DNA from: Symbiodinium kawagutii
Lineage: Eukaryota; Sar; Dinophyceae; Suessiales; Symbiodiniaceae
NCBI GenBank assembly: GCA_009767595.1
Contig: VSDK01026204.1
Span: forward strand, 213,679 to 277,678
Direction of reading: 5' to 3'
Length of the DNA: 64,000 nt
Shown here: in pieces, positions 12,040 through 23,070 of the stretch
Layout: each line of letters starts with the position of its first letter
Position numbering within the stretch: position 1 is the first letter of the stretch
Translations under genes and position numbers: made by a program
The notes under the pieces: generated by a model
The model's database searches: none
The model's input: only the letters and a program-made list of their open reading frames with translations
What the model was told of the DNA's origin: nothing

Positions 12040-12840
12040 TATATAGATGTAGATAGATATATTACTTAAAGATGTATATTCCTCCAATTGGCAATTGTCA
12101 TTTACATATCAAGCATTAGCAATTCCCTTCAACTATCAATTATCTTCATGATCAAGCTTCATTATTCATCTACAGTACATATCAAGCATTATAGATAGTT
12201 GTATATATATATATATCATCATGCTTCATGAAGCCATGGCTACCAGCTTCCTGTGGCACGAGTCATGGAGCTCGCATGGCATGAGATGGCCAGAGCTCCC
12301 CTAATACTGGCTTGAATGGTTTAGGGGAAACCAGATAATCATGGATGATTATTGCAAACCGAGAATTCTACTATGGATGAATAGCCAATAATGGATGGTT
12401 ATTTAGCACTGGCGGCAGAATGGCTATTTATGGATGATCATTGCAAATCGTGATCGGGGGGGCATCAACCATCCTGTGCCCCTTGCATATTGAGTCCTTG
12501 AGTATGGTTCACTACAAGCCAGCGTGTAAGTCATGATTCAGTGCATCCTTTGACCAGAGATTGTCCTGGTTGGTTGAAGCCGGGTGTGCTACCTTGGTTG
12601 ACATGGTTGTTATCCACTGGGATTCCTGTTCATTAATCCTCCACTTGATAGTGCCGATTGTTGGTAGACATTCCTAATTACGTATAGGTTGTGGATCAAG
12701 TGAAGAATCATCATTCATTCACCAGTAACCAATTCTGAATCACCATGGGTCATTGACCCATCGGTTCTTGAATCATCATTCGAAACTTCCAAACACTATT
12801 TTCCCGGATTCCATGAATCACCACAAAGCAATTCCCTTTC
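12040..12840. other. AT-rich stretch with no supported gene
   Basis: Contains short TA runs, several AATGGATGATTATT-like repeats around 12330-12450 and no coding-like island. Confidence 0.4.
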
Positions 12841-12952
12841 ATCCACCTGTGACTGAGAGGCGACAACACTGCGTGACTCGAGCACCTGGTCGACAGCACA
12901 TGTGTGTTACTGAAACAGCTGGTGGCGGCTATGGCTATGACTGGTGAATCAT

Positions 12953-14852
12953 CAAATCTCAAAGGAAAAAGATCTCAAAAGAAATAGATCTCAAAAGAAA
13001 TAGATCTCAAAAGAAATAGATCTCAAAAGAAATAGATCTCAAAAGGAATAGATCTCAAAAGAAATAGATCTCAAAAGGAATAGATCTCAAAAGAAATACA
13101 TCTCAAAGGAAAAAGATCTCAAAAGAAATAGATCTCAAAAGAAATAGATCTCAAAAGAAATAGATCTCAAAAGAAATACATCTCAAAGGAAAAAGATCTC
13201 AAAAGAAATAGATCTCAAAAGAAATAGATCTCAAAAGAAATAGATCTCAAAAGAAATAGATCTCAAAAGAAATAGATCTCAAAAGGAATAGATCTCAAAA
13301 GAAATAGATCTCAAAAGAAATAGATCTCAAAAGAAATACATCTCAAAGGAAAAAGATCTCAAAAGAAATAGATCTCAAAAGAAATAGATCTCAAAAGAAA
13401 TAGATCTCAAAAGAAATACATCTCAAAGGAAATAGATCTCCAAAAAAATACATCTCAAAGGAAAAAGAAATAGATCTCAAAAGAAATAGATCTCAAAAGG
13501 AATAGATCTCAAAAGAAATACATCTCAAAAGAAATAGATCTCAAAACAAATAGATCTCAAAAGAAATACATCTCAAAGGAAAAAGATCTCAAAAGAAATA
13601 GATCTCAAAACAAATAGATCTCAAAAGAAATACATCTCAAAAGAAATAGATCTCAAAAGAAATAGATCTCAAAAGAAATAGATCTCAAAAGAAATAGATC
13701 TCAAAACAAATAGATCTCAAAAGAAATACATCTCAAAAGAAATAGATCTCAAAAGAAATAGATCTCAAAAGAAATAGATCTCAAAAGAAATAGATCTCAA
13801 AAGAAATAGATCTCAAAACAAATAGATCTCAAAAGAAATACATCTCAAAGGAAAAAGATCTCAAAAGAAATAGATCTCAAAAGAAATAGATCTCAAAAGA
13901 AATAGATCTCAAAAGAAATAGATCTCAAAAGAAATAGATCTCAAAAGAAATAGATCTCAAAAGAAATAGATCTCAAAAGAAATACATCTCAAAGGAAAAA
14001 GATCTCAAAAGAAATAGATCTCAAAAGAAATACATCTCAAAGGAAAAAGATCTCAAAAGAAATAGATCTCAAAAGAAATAGATCTCAAAAGGAATAGATC
14101 TCAAAAGAAATAGATCTCAAAAGAAATAGATCTCAAAAGGAATAGATCTCAAAAGAAATAGATCTCAAAAGAAATAGATCTCAAAAGAAATACATCTCAA
14201 AGGAAAAAGATCTCAAAAGAAATAGATCTCAAAAGGAATAGATCTCAAAAGAAATAGATCTCAAAAGAAATACATCTCAAAGGAAATAGATCTCCAAAAA
14301 AATACATCTCAAAGGAAAAAGATCTCAAAAGAAATAGATCTCAAAAGGAATAGATCTCAAAAGAAATACATCTCAAAAGAAATACATCTCAAAGGAAATA
14401 GATCTCCAAAAAAATACATCTCAAAGGAAAAAGATCTCAAAAGAAATAGATCTCAAAAGAAATAGATCTCAAAAGAAATAGATCTCAAAACAAATAGATC
14501 TCAAAAGAAATACATCTCAAAAGAAATAGATCTCAAAAGAAATACATCTCAAAGGAAAAAGATCTCAAAAGAAATAGATCTCAAAAGAAATAGATCTCAA
14601 AAGAAATAGATCTCAAAAGGAATAGATCTCAAAAGAAATAGATCTCAAAAGGAATAGATCTCAAAAGAAATAGATCTCAAAAGAAATAGATCTCAAAAGA
14701 AATAGATCTCAAAAGGAATAGATCTCAAAAGAAATAGATCTCAAAAGGAATAGATCTCAAAAGAAATAGATCTCAAAAGGAATAGATCTCAAAAGAAATA
14801 GATCTCAAAAGGAATAGATCTCAAAAGAAATAGATCTCAAAAGGAATAGATC
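12953..14852. repeat. 16-bp satellite array, unit AGATCTCAAAAGAAAT
   Basis: About 118 head-to-tail units with a nearly strict 16-bp period. Variants recur in a limited set: AGAAAT, AGGAAT, ACAAAT, an ACATCTC form that loses the AGATCT palindrome, and a GGAAAAAGATCTC form. One unit near 13460 is lengthened by six bases. Blocks of variants recur in the same order; for example the run ending in CTCCAAAAAAATACATCTC appears near 13430, 14290 and 14400, which points to higher-order duplication. No gene content. Confidence 0.97.
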
Positions 14853-15640
14853 TTGACTTTGCGTGACGCTCTCCGCACTGTCAGGGCTGTTTCAACTCAT
14901 CTTGCAGATGACTTGGATCTTGACTTTGTGTGACAGGTGTGGTACTTTCAGCATGTCGATGATCTTGGAAGTTCAAAACATGGAGGAAGTCTCGCACGAA
15001 ATGCGTTTTTGATCATTGGATTTGTCACGAAACCATGGGTTTTTTCGTGAAAAACGTTGTCGACTTGATCGGGAAACTAGCCTTGTCGAACGGACGGGTC
15101 CCAGACGGTCTCGGTTTAGTTCGGATTTGGTTCGGAGTGTTTCCTATGACTGTTGCCAAAAAATCGACTTCTGCACGTCTCTATGTTGACTTTGTGTGGC
15201 AGGCGTGGCATTTGGTGCACATGGAGCTCCTCTGGGATCGCTCTCCGCACTGTCAGGGCTGTTTCAAGTCAATCTGCACATGATTTGGATCTTGACTTTG
15301 CGTGGCAGGCGTGGCATTTGGTGCACATGGAGCTGCTCATGGATCGCTCTCCGCACTGTCAGGGCTGTTTCAGCTCATCTCGCAGATGACTTGGATCTTG
15401 ACTTTGCGTGGCAGGCGTGGCATTTGGTGCACATGGAGCTCCTCTGGGATCGCTCTCCGCACTGTCAGGGCTGTTTCAACTGATCTTGGAGAGGTCTTGG
15501 ATCTTGACTTTGCGTGACAGGCGTGGCATTTGGTACACATGGAGCTCCTCTGGGATCGCATTCCGCACTGTCAGGGCTGTTTCAATTGATCTTGGAGAAG
15601 TCTTGGATCTTGACTTTGCGTGACAGGCGTGGCATTTCGC
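14849..15640 (+). repeat. 106-bp tandem repeat array
   Basis: Four register points, TTGGATCTTGACTTTG, lie exactly 106 bp apart at 15285, 15391, 15497 and 15603. A fifth copy starts in diverged sequence near 15185. A shortened copy missing about 40 bp lies at 14849-14912, and another partial copy runs to about 14938. Each unit carries GGCGTGGCATTTGGTGCAC and CTCTCCGCACTGTCAGGGCT. Since 106 is not a multiple of three, the same peptide appears in all three frames in turn, which argues against translation. Confidence 0.95.
14939..15184. other. unique spacer inside the 106-bp array
   Basis: About 245 bp without unit similarity separates the shortened first copies from the regular ones. It contains a hairpin, TCACGAAACC...TTTTTTCGTGA, at 15025-15051. 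It could be an insertion into the array or a decayed part of it. Confidence 0.5.
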
Positions 15641-15774
15641 GCGATTGGAGTTCCTTAGCACGTGCGCAGAGATTTTGATCATTTTAACGAGACAAAAAAC
15701 TGTGGGGTGGCTGCTGAGTGCAGTTGTTGGGAAGGTCAGCAATGTTGTTGTTGCCATTGCTGTTGTTCTGTTTC

Positions 15775-15775
<1 letters not shown>

Positions 15776-15819
<44 letters not shown>

Positions 15820-15820
15820 C

Positions 15821-15853
<33 letters not shown>

Positions 15854-15859
15854 GTTGTC
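15776..15859 (+). repeat. (TTG)n microsatellite
   Basis: Nearly uninterrupted TTG triplets with two GTC substitutions. Open frames in several phases here are simple repeats of Val, Leu or Cys and are not genes. Confidence 0.97.
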
Positions 15860-15899
15860 ATCACAAAGTCATTCTGTTTCCAGACCCAAGAAACAGTTT

Positions 15900-17300
15900 G
15901 ATTTGTTTCGTGACCCAGGACATGCATTGCCTTGTCAAAAACCGCAACACAAGATCATTCTCCAGACAAGTTGCGCGCTCGTGATGTTTTGACCGCCATT
16001 CTATAATGGTATAACCTTGGCAATGTGAGAACATGTCACGTGACATGCTGACTGACATGCTTGGTTAAATTTTCAACTAAAAACACCCCAAACATGCTCA
16101 AATGTTTTTTTCTATATGCACTTATAAGTTTTGGAAACTTCCGCCTCCGCCTCGTGCGGGAACTACTTGTATGGATGATAACAGTAGAGAACATCGCAGG
16201 AAAACCTATTCTAGATATAGAGAGGAGAAACATCCCAAGAATAACATCGACATACATACCTGTGATTACTATATATACACGTATATATTATCAGCTATTC
16301 TGGTTTGCTAATTTTTTCCAACGACATCCCTTTGTGGGTGGTGGTGAGGGTCATTGAGCAACCTGGGGTTTGAGCAACCTGGGGGTCTTCGACCTGCTTT
16401 GACCACCGATGATTCGCAATCGCGAGATTCGAACCATGATTGTTAGTTCTCCCAACATCAGGAATCGTTGTTGCTGGTGAATGATTTGGGATGACCACCT
16501 ACCATACTAGGAATGTAATACACGCATATTTATGAGAGACCTCTCGACGGGTCCGGCTTTACAGCCAGTATCCGAATGGAATGGTCATGAATTTTGCACC
16601 CCGATCAGCGAAGCCGGACCTGCAAAAACGAAGCCTTGTGAGATGTTCCATGTGGTGGTTGATTCATTTTGGGGGGTGTCTCATAAGTGTATATATATAT
16701 ATATTTAATATATATATATATATATACACTATATTATATGGGCATCTATGCCAGCTATATTGGGTCACTATCTATACTGCTAAAGATGACTCCCCAGCCA
16801 ATATCCTTCATTGTAAGGGCTTATTCCGATGCAGGGACGGCCCTCCCCCCTCTGAGGTGAGTAGTAAAGCGGTGGCGACAGCGCCATGCGCGCCTTTACG
16901 GTGCTGCTTGTGCTGAGCAAGGTGCCATGGTGTGGGCGACATCCGCAATGACTTGTAGCTGGTTGCGGCTAGTCATTGGGTCATCCACAACCATCAATGG
17001 TTAATGGTTGATGATGTGAATGGTTGATGGTTACTGGTTGATGATTTTAATGAGCGGACAATCATTGGTTCATGGCGGTTGATGAGCCATGATGGTTTGG
17101 AAATCTAGGTGATGATCGATGATGCCCGATGATGATCGATGATATTTTTGTTTTTGAGTAGTTTAAAACATGATCAACCATGATCAACCAGTACTGCTTG
17201 TTATGAAATACAGTCATTCCCATAATGCTATCCAGGAGCCTTTAGTGTCGTGCTGCATGAACCCTTATTAGCCATGGACCATGGTTTTAAAATACCTGTA
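15900..17300. other. AT-rich stretch with no well-supported gene
   Basis: Holds a long alternating TA palindrome (16687-16731, ends GTGTATATA and TATATACAC) and TGGTTGATGATG-like runs at 16990-17190. A weak exon-like spot at 16880-16910 reads MRAFTVLLVLSK before AAG|GTGCCA, resembling the start of a signal peptide, but it is too short to call. Confidence 0.4.
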
Positions 17301-17319
17301 TGAATGACTCCTGACATCA

Positions 17320-17493
17320 GTGCTAGTGCTCAAGTGTAATATCAACCATCATTCAACGCCATTTGCCCATTCGCTAAGCAAAACTCGTTCAGGAAAGGCT
17401 GGCGTTCGACAAGGTGGCAATAGGTTTAATACTCTCGTTTCTAAGAGCTACCAGGGCAGCTTTGGTGACATTGGCCGCATGCTCAAGTTACTG
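17320..17493 (+). CDS. candidate exon, unknown product
   Basis: The frame gives SLSKTRSGKAGVRQGGNRFN and TLVSKSYQGSFGDIGRMLKL, ending at CTG|GTGATA. The left edge is uncertain; CTAAG at 17376 and TTCAG at 17390 are possible acceptors. Unrecognised. Confidence 0.35.
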
Positions 17494-17547
17494 GTGATAT
17501 CAGGAAAATACTGGTGTTATTAAGATACAGCCCCACATACACGCATT

Positions 17548-17662
17548 TGGTGCTTTCTCAAAACAGGGGTACCCGCAAAGCATCCAATATTTTCCATTTA
17601 CACTAATAAAGTGTAACAAACCAACCATTTTTAGATACCATTTTTTGAAATTAAGCCAACCA
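17548..17662 (-). mobile_element. miniature inverted-repeat element, family A, copy 4
   Basis: Reverse orientation: TTTCTCAAAACAGGGGTACC at the left and the core CAAACCAACCATTTTTAG near the right, which is the reverse complement of the plus-strand core. The outer right end is decayed. Confidence 0.65.
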
Positions 17663-17841
17663 TAAAGTGGTATTTTTACGGGCAAATACCTCCGTTTGCC
17701 CGCGCCTCTGTCGGGAGCGTCTGGGAACGTCAAAAAACATTGGTTTTTACAGTACAAAATGGACATGTGCGAAATCAAGCTATCTGGACGGATCGCGCAG
17801 GTCCTTGACCTGTGTTGTGCTTGCATTCTGGAAACATACAA

Positions 17842-18018
17842 CACTAAAACCCTAAAACCCTAAAACCATAAACCCTAAAACCCTAAACCATAAACCCTAA
17901 AAGCCTAAACCGTAAACCTTAAAACCCTCAAACATTTGGAGAAAAACGACAAAACCCTAAAACCATAAACCCTAAAACCCTAAAACCATAAATCCTAAAA
18001 CCCTAAAACTATAAACCA
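17842..18018 (-). repeat. degenerate interstitial telomere-like tract (CCCTAAA)n
   Basis: About twenty units of CCCTAAA or CCCTAAAA, mixed with a CCATAAA variant that recurs at intervals. A short non-telomeric insert (GAGAAAAACGACA) splits it near 17940. The unit is the complement of TTTAGGG. The amount of variation marks it as an old internal tract. Confidence 0.85.
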
Positions 18019-18140
18019 TACAAACACCCCAGTTCGCCCTGTGGGCGAAAGGGGGGGTTTGCGCGTATTTTTACTATTTACCATTTTTTGGGCCTCATTG
18101 AAAAAAATGACATTTGGATACTCGTGTTGTTACACGCAGC

Positions 18141-18240
18141 CGCACCCTGGAGGTGACGATCTCCCAATCGCAGACCACCAATGATGTGGATTTCATGAAA
18201 AGCAGCCCGTTGGGCTGCTTCTCGAAAGGCCTTGGCGCTG
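18141..18240 (+). CDS. candidate exon, unknown product
   Basis: After acceptor ACACGCAG the frame reads RTLEVTISQSQTTNDVDFMK and SSPLGCFSKGLGAG up to the 10-bp repeat at 18242. A GC-rich hairpin AGCAGCCCGTTGGGCTGCT lies inside it. Unrecognised. Confidence 0.33.
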
Positions 18241-18241
18241 G

Positions 18242-18296
18242 GTTGATGGATGTTGATGGATGTTGATGGATGTTGATGGATGTTGATGGATGATGG
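18242..18296 (+). repeat. 10-bp tandem repeat TGTTGATGGA
   Basis: Five near-perfect units followed by a partial one. It begins directly at the end of the candidate exon. Confidence 0.9.
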
Positions 18297-18665
18297 TTGA
18301 ACACTTGCAGTTGAACCTCTCTATTGTTATATGTATATTAGCAATGCAGTGCACGGGTTTCCTTCCAATTTTCAAGCATCACTGCACGCCGCTGGTGTTC
18401 CACTTAGCAATCGATTCGACACACTTTTCAGGAGTTAACTCGCAGCCACCTCCAGAAGTTCAATTGCACTAGCGCACATGGTGCCTGTTCTGTAGCAGAA
18501 CTTCTACTCCCGAGGTCACAGAATATGCAAAGGTCTGAGCGCCACGATAGTAGAGCAGGATCTGAGGTAGGAGCTGAGATCGACGCGTGAGGTGCTTTTG
18601 AATGGGACACCTCAGCAACTGGGGAGGGGGTCCTCCTTTTAAGCCATGGCTAGGGCTGTTTCCAG

Positions 18666-18861
18666 TCCGTGAATTCGCTGCCAGGCTATGAGCTGGATAA
18701 CTACATTCCAAACACCAACATCAACACCACAAGCCTCAAGTCTTTTGGCGGCAGCCTGTTCACTGATGTCAGCAAGAGCTTCGACCCTCTTCGATATGAG
18801 TCCAAGGAGTGCATTTGTTTCAACCGTGATGTAGGGCTTTCAATCCACTGCTTGATTCAAG
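18666..18861 (+). CDS. candidate exon, unknown product
   Basis: Bounded by GCTGTTTCCAG| and ATTCAAG|GTATGG, a good acceptor and donor pair. The frame is open for 65 codons with G/C-ending codons and reads SVNSLPGYELDNYIPNTNIN, then FGGSLFTDVSKSFDPLRY and ECICFNRDVGLSIHCLI. Three Cys and several Asn suggest an extracellular or luminal part, but no domain is recognised. Splice signals, composition and length together make this one of the stronger single-exon calls. Confidence 0.5.
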
Positions 18862-19004
18862 GTATGGCAACTGTTTGTTGTTTTACTTCCCGATGTCTAC
18901 TAGACACGACTTATGTTTCATTCAGCATCCCTTGACCGTCGCTACAACTTTCTTTAAGTTATCAGCACGTTTTGCAGCCTGAGCAGAACATTCTGTTTCC
19001 TCTG

Positions 19005-19370
19005 TCACAATTTAGCACCTGCTGAATGCTCACAACTTGAGAGAAGCAGAGTTTCGTGACCCCGACACACCAACGAGACAGTGACACTCCAAAGTTGTTG
19101 AGGCTTTGTCAAGAGCACTGCCAGTATGTGACTTGGGATGAACAGAGTTGGAACGGCAGATTTACGGAATCCCAAAAGCCTTGATGAAACGCAGGCGAGA
19201 GCAAGCAGTGTCCCTACCCTGGTGTTAGTGCAAAATACATTCCTTGCTTGGTTGCGAAACAAAGCATATAGGAAATCAACACTTGCGCAGAAGTCGTCAA
19301 TTTTGTTGTAGTGACAGGAACAGTTTGCTGAGCAAGTCCCATAGACTGCATGAACATAATTTGAAATCAT
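19005..19370 (-). CDS. open frame, doubtful coding, Cys-rich
   Basis: A 121-codon minus-strand frame with ten or so Cys residues, including VSLVCRGHETLLLSSCEHSA. No splice-like boundaries or codon bias set it apart, and this length is within chance expectation. Listed only because no other content is visible between 18.9 and 19.4 kb. Confidence 0.15.
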   Translation of the reverse strand: MISNYVHAVYGTCSANCSCHYNKIDDFCASVDFLYALFRNQARNVFCTNTRVGTLLALACVSSRLLGFRKSAVPTLFIPSHILAVLLTKPQQLWSVTVSLVCRGHETLLLSSCEHSAGAKL

Positions 19371-20000
19371 CGCATATAGGCCACTTGAGCCAAGCCGAAA
19401 GCGTCTTCGGTTAGTATCATAGGTTGTTCAACCATCTCAGCTACATAGATAGACAATATATAGGTATATAGGCTGCAAAAAAAAGTTTGATGAATAAAAC
19501 CAATATCAAAATACACAATATGACAAATTCAAGAATACACTTGAACATAGTAAACAGATAGATCAGATAGATAAAACAATAAATCACCACATAAGGAAAG
19601 AAGAAGGGGCGTAGGTGGATTTCTCAATGTACATTGTGTGCATGTATACATACTGAATCATATTCAGCATATCTATCCCTTTCTTTATTTATTTATGTAT
19701 TCATTTCTATTTCTATGTGTTTACTTATTTCTATGTAATAGTCCAAATATATATATATATATATATATATATCAATATTGTGTTTCTGGTATACAAGTAG
19801 TGGGAGGGGATTCTGATTGTTTGCCCGAGCCCCTTTTGAGCCACCCCATCTTGTTGGGGTTTTCCTCAGATTTTTGACACGGCTAATTTCGAATGATCAT
19901 GTCAGCCGCAGCCCCCCCACCCTTCCTTCATGCAACGAGACATCTATCAATTCCGGCTACTCCAATTATCCTTCATCGGTATTGCTTTGTCTTCAAAAAT

Positions 20001-20090
20001 TGGAGGTTATCAATCAAAATCTTCGAAGTTATCAATCAAAATCTTCGAAGTTATCAATCAGAATTTGCGAAGTTATCAAAATCTTCGAAA
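20001..20090 (+). repeat. 22-bp minisatellite, TTATCAATCAAAATCTTCGAAG
   Basis: Three full units and two decayed ones. It lies just before the candidate exon at 20112. Confidence 0.9.
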
Positions 20091-20111
20091 TCGAAGGCTT
20101 TTCCTGCAGTT

Positions 20112-20201
20112 TTCCCCACGAAACAACGATCGCTCCCAACTGGGGATACCGACCACAACACCAAACTGGTCCACTTCCATGGCAACTTCCAGCGGCACCG
20201 C
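20112..20201 (+). CDS. candidate exon, unknown product
   Basis: Bounded by TTTTCCTGCAG| and CACCGCG|GTAAGT, both close to consensus. One frame reads DTDHNTKLVHFHGNFQRHR. The TTCCAGCGGCACC segment is repeated just past the donor, so the coding stretch may continue to about 20310. Unrecognised. Confidence 0.36.
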
Positions 20202-20299
20202 GGTAAGTTCCAGCGGCACCTGCACGAGGTGCCTGGCTGCGTTCGCTTTACCTACAAGGCCTTTTGGGGCGAGTGTGACTTGGCTGCGAAGGGTGTCGA

Positions 20300-21850
20300 A
20301 ACGAGTCGTGACTGATGGATGGTTACATGATGACTATGGGTTGTGTCAAGAAGTGGTGTCAACATAGTGTTAGTATCAAGTGATTCCAGTTGAGTTGTGG
20401 ACAGGTATGGTCGTACATGAACGTACATGAAGCTATCGATTGGAATTCATTGGAATTGGAGGACCAGAACTCAATCGCTAGTTGAGATATGGTCAAGGTT
20501 AATGGCTGTCAACGATTAATAGGTGACGGGCATCTGAGTGATAGGGATTGAACCATTATAGTGAAACTTCTTGGAATTCAAATGACCTCGAACAATGTGG
20601 CAGATGTCGACCCTGGCAAATACATAAAGATGATATGAATCCGATCATATGTATATGTATGAAGCATGATGCAATTTCTGCAAAACAATGATGCAGACCA
20701 TGGTCAGTGATCCTGCTATACACACCTACGTGATCCTACATGCATGTATACATACCTACCTATTGGCATGGATACACACAGACATGCATGCAGACATGCA
20801 CACAGACATACAGACGTGGGGACGCACGGAGGCTCAGGAACAACAGCATCGCATACATGCACACATAGGTAGCGTATACTTATATACATATATATATATG
20901 TGTAAATATAAATAAATAGATAAATACATAAATGAATAAATAATAAATAAATACATATATATATATATATGTACGTAGATGCATAAACACAAAGATTTGC
21001 CGTGCCCAGGAAATGGGAAGCCATGGACTGCACGTTTCCCCCACCCAAGGCCTTCCCCCAGAGTGGTGTCATTACCCCAAGCACTTGCAGCCCAGGTTGG
21101 TTTGGCGTGCTGTCCTCGGAGTGGCGTTGTGCCTGTGTGTTGTAATGGCCATTGAGTTGAGAGGATGACTCAGCTGCTGTTGTTAGACTCGTTGCATCTT
21201 TTGGTTTTGTTGTTATTTTTGTTTTTATTTTTGTTGGAATTGTTGTTGGTAGTAGTTGTTCGAAGTGGTGGTGGTGGTGGTTGTTGTTGCTGATGTCACT
21301 GCAGCTACTCGTCATATATCAATGCTTTGGTGGCAGGGGTGTTCATTCATCATGCTTCAGGGATTATGTACAAGGCTCTGGTTTTATCATGGCAATTCTG
21401 CCTGTAGATATTTTTGATAACCAATAGCGATAACCATTAGTGTTATCTATTTGCCGTGAGTCAATAACCATGATATTACTATATTCACTACTGACAGGCC
21501 TATGATGCGAGGAAGAACCCACACGATGCTCCTGGCAGGCCCATGAAAAGCGACTGTCACCTGAGGACGAAAATGCTGTCGAGATTCCTTCCAAATCGCC
21601 ATATCTTATCGTAGGCGGGGGGTGGGGGCACTGAGATTGATGGGATTTGTTCAACCGGCAAGCGACCATCAAGCAATCATCAACCAACCATTTACTGAAC
21701 CTGTTTGTGAATGCAAGTTGATACAAACTGATTTGTTTCCATTCGGTTGTAAGGCTATGTCCACAAGTGCCCACCACAAATCGACGATTGTCCTTGATTG
21801 CCGGAAATTGTTGGGTGGTTCTTGGCACCCTCATTTTGTGGATAAGCCAA
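20300..21850. other. AT-rich simple-sequence stretch with no well-supported gene
   Basis: Contains ACATAC/GACATGCA runs (20700-20830), TA and TAAA runs (20880-20970), and a G/C-richer island at 21030-21130 open on both strands. The 199-codon minus-strand frame here is largely made of simple repeats. Confidence 0.4.
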
Positions 21851-21857
21851 TTAACAA

Positions 21858-21990
21858 TCAATTTGAATCAATTTGATTGATCATGGTTAATTGGCTGATC
21901 CACAATTATCAATTTGATCCACACAATGGTGCAGATTGATAATTGTGGATCAGCCAATTAACCATGATCAATCAAATTGATTCAAATTGA
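21858..21990. repeat. perfect 56-bp inverted repeat with 21-bp loop
   Basis: Arms 21858-21913 and 21935-21990 are exact reverse complements over all 56 bases. The left arm begins TCAATTTGAATCAATTTGAT and the right arm ends ATCAAATTGATTCAAATTGA. No change separates the arms, so the structure is either recent or kept uniform by copying between the arms. Confidence 0.97.
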
Positions 21991-22026
21991 CGGGTAGGAT
22001 CCCCACCCGTCAATTGGATCCTACCT
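21986..22026. repeat. second palindrome overlapping the right arm
   Basis: AATTGACGGGT and ACCCGTCAATT flank a short loop, and GGTAGGATCC and GGATCCTACC overlap them as another exact pair. The two hairpins compete for the same bases, so the locus can fold in more than one way. Confidence 0.85.
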
Positions 22027-22121
22027 CAGCATCTTCAACGAGTACGATCAATTTGAATCTCACCATGGAACTGGGGGGCCGCTGGCAGGTGCTAGGATGC
22101 TCTCACCTCAGCCTTCAAACC

Positions 22122-22262
22122 GCCCTACCAACATACCACAATATATTTTTAAATCCACCGCTCACCAACCTACTGCTCCACCTGTCCTACCAACCTGCCA
22201 AGCTACCAACCTACCAACGTGCCAACCTGCCAGCCGGCCAACCTTCCAACCTTCCAACCTAG
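22122..22262 (+). repeat. degenerate CCAACCT/CTACCAA minisatellite
   Basis: Loose 7-8-bp units (ACCAACCTGCC, ACCAACCTACC, TTCCAACC) run up to the next candidate exon and may act as its pyrimidine tract. Confidence 0.75.
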
Positions 22263-22365
22263 CAACCAACCCACCTGGAACCAAGCTCCCAAGCTCTGAC
22301 TTCAGCGCGCAGGCTACAAGAGCTGCGAAGCCGAGTCTATGGTGCTGCCAGCCAGGCAGCGGCAG
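22263..22365 (+). CDS. candidate exon, unknown product
   Basis: Follows a long C/T-rich tract and a TAG acceptor and ends GCGGCAG|GTGTCC. The frame reads LEPSSQALTSARRLQELRSR then VYGAASQAA. Codons are G/C-ending and the peptide looks helical. Unrecognised. Confidence 0.4.
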
Positions 22366-23070
22366 GTGTCCAAATCGTGGGTTCAACCAACCTATGAGTG
22401 TTTCATAGCAGGTTTCAACCAGCCAACCTATAGCAGGTCTCAGGTCAAACAATGTTAGCCATGTGTAACTGCGTGAGACTAGATGAGACTAGTGATTGAA
22501 AGGAAATAAGAGGCAACCAAGCTATGGGTGAATTAAACCACTCGCATTGAGTAGTTTGACCATGTTTAGGCTGGCATTAAGCACAGTGTAGTCACCATCA
22601 ATTAGCCAGTATTACCAGCCAGTATTGGTTTATGAATAGTGACTGCAGTGGTCAATAATAAGTAGTGGTCAGTTTATGAATGGTCAATACTGGTAATGGT
22701 CTGTACTTGTCAATGATCCCAAAGAGATGTCTAGTATCCACATAGCAAATTGGTGTTCGCGATGTACGAGCTCGGGGTTGTTGCAGAGTATTTATTTGAT
22801 AAGTATCAAAAGAATATTCACACAAGCAGTTGGTGACTGGGCATTTGGCCCTTGGCGTGGCATATTTGTGAGTTGGTCATGCTAGTGATCACTGTGTAAA
22901 ACAAAGGTTGGACCGACAAGGAAGTTTGGTCATGGTTGAACCCACCTGGCTTGCAGCTGGGACTACAACTAAATTGCCTACGAACCCATGAGGGCGATGG
23001 GATGAGCTTGTTGCAAACTTAGCAGCGCCAATCCAAAAGCCTGGTTGCAGCCAGCACTTCGCATCATTGG

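Noticed and set aside
12953..14852. CRISPR-like array
   Set aside because: Units follow each other with no spacers, the period is 16 bp and no cas-like gene is present; the window is eukaryotic.
15736..15927. Poly-Val, poly-Leu, poly-Cys and poly-Thr open frames; similar ones at 23719-23991, 41954-42215 and 48687-48938
   Set aside because: They are translations of trinucleotide microsatellites in every frame.
18200..18222. Terminator-like hairpin AGCAGCCCGTTGGGCTGCT
   Set aside because: Bacterial-type terminators do not apply here, there is no T-run after it, and it lies in a candidate exon.
20716..21315. 199-codon minus-strand open frame
   Set aside because: Most of it is ACATACATAT and CACCACCACC simple sequence; only a short G/C-richer part near 21030-21130 could be an exon, on an uncertain strand.
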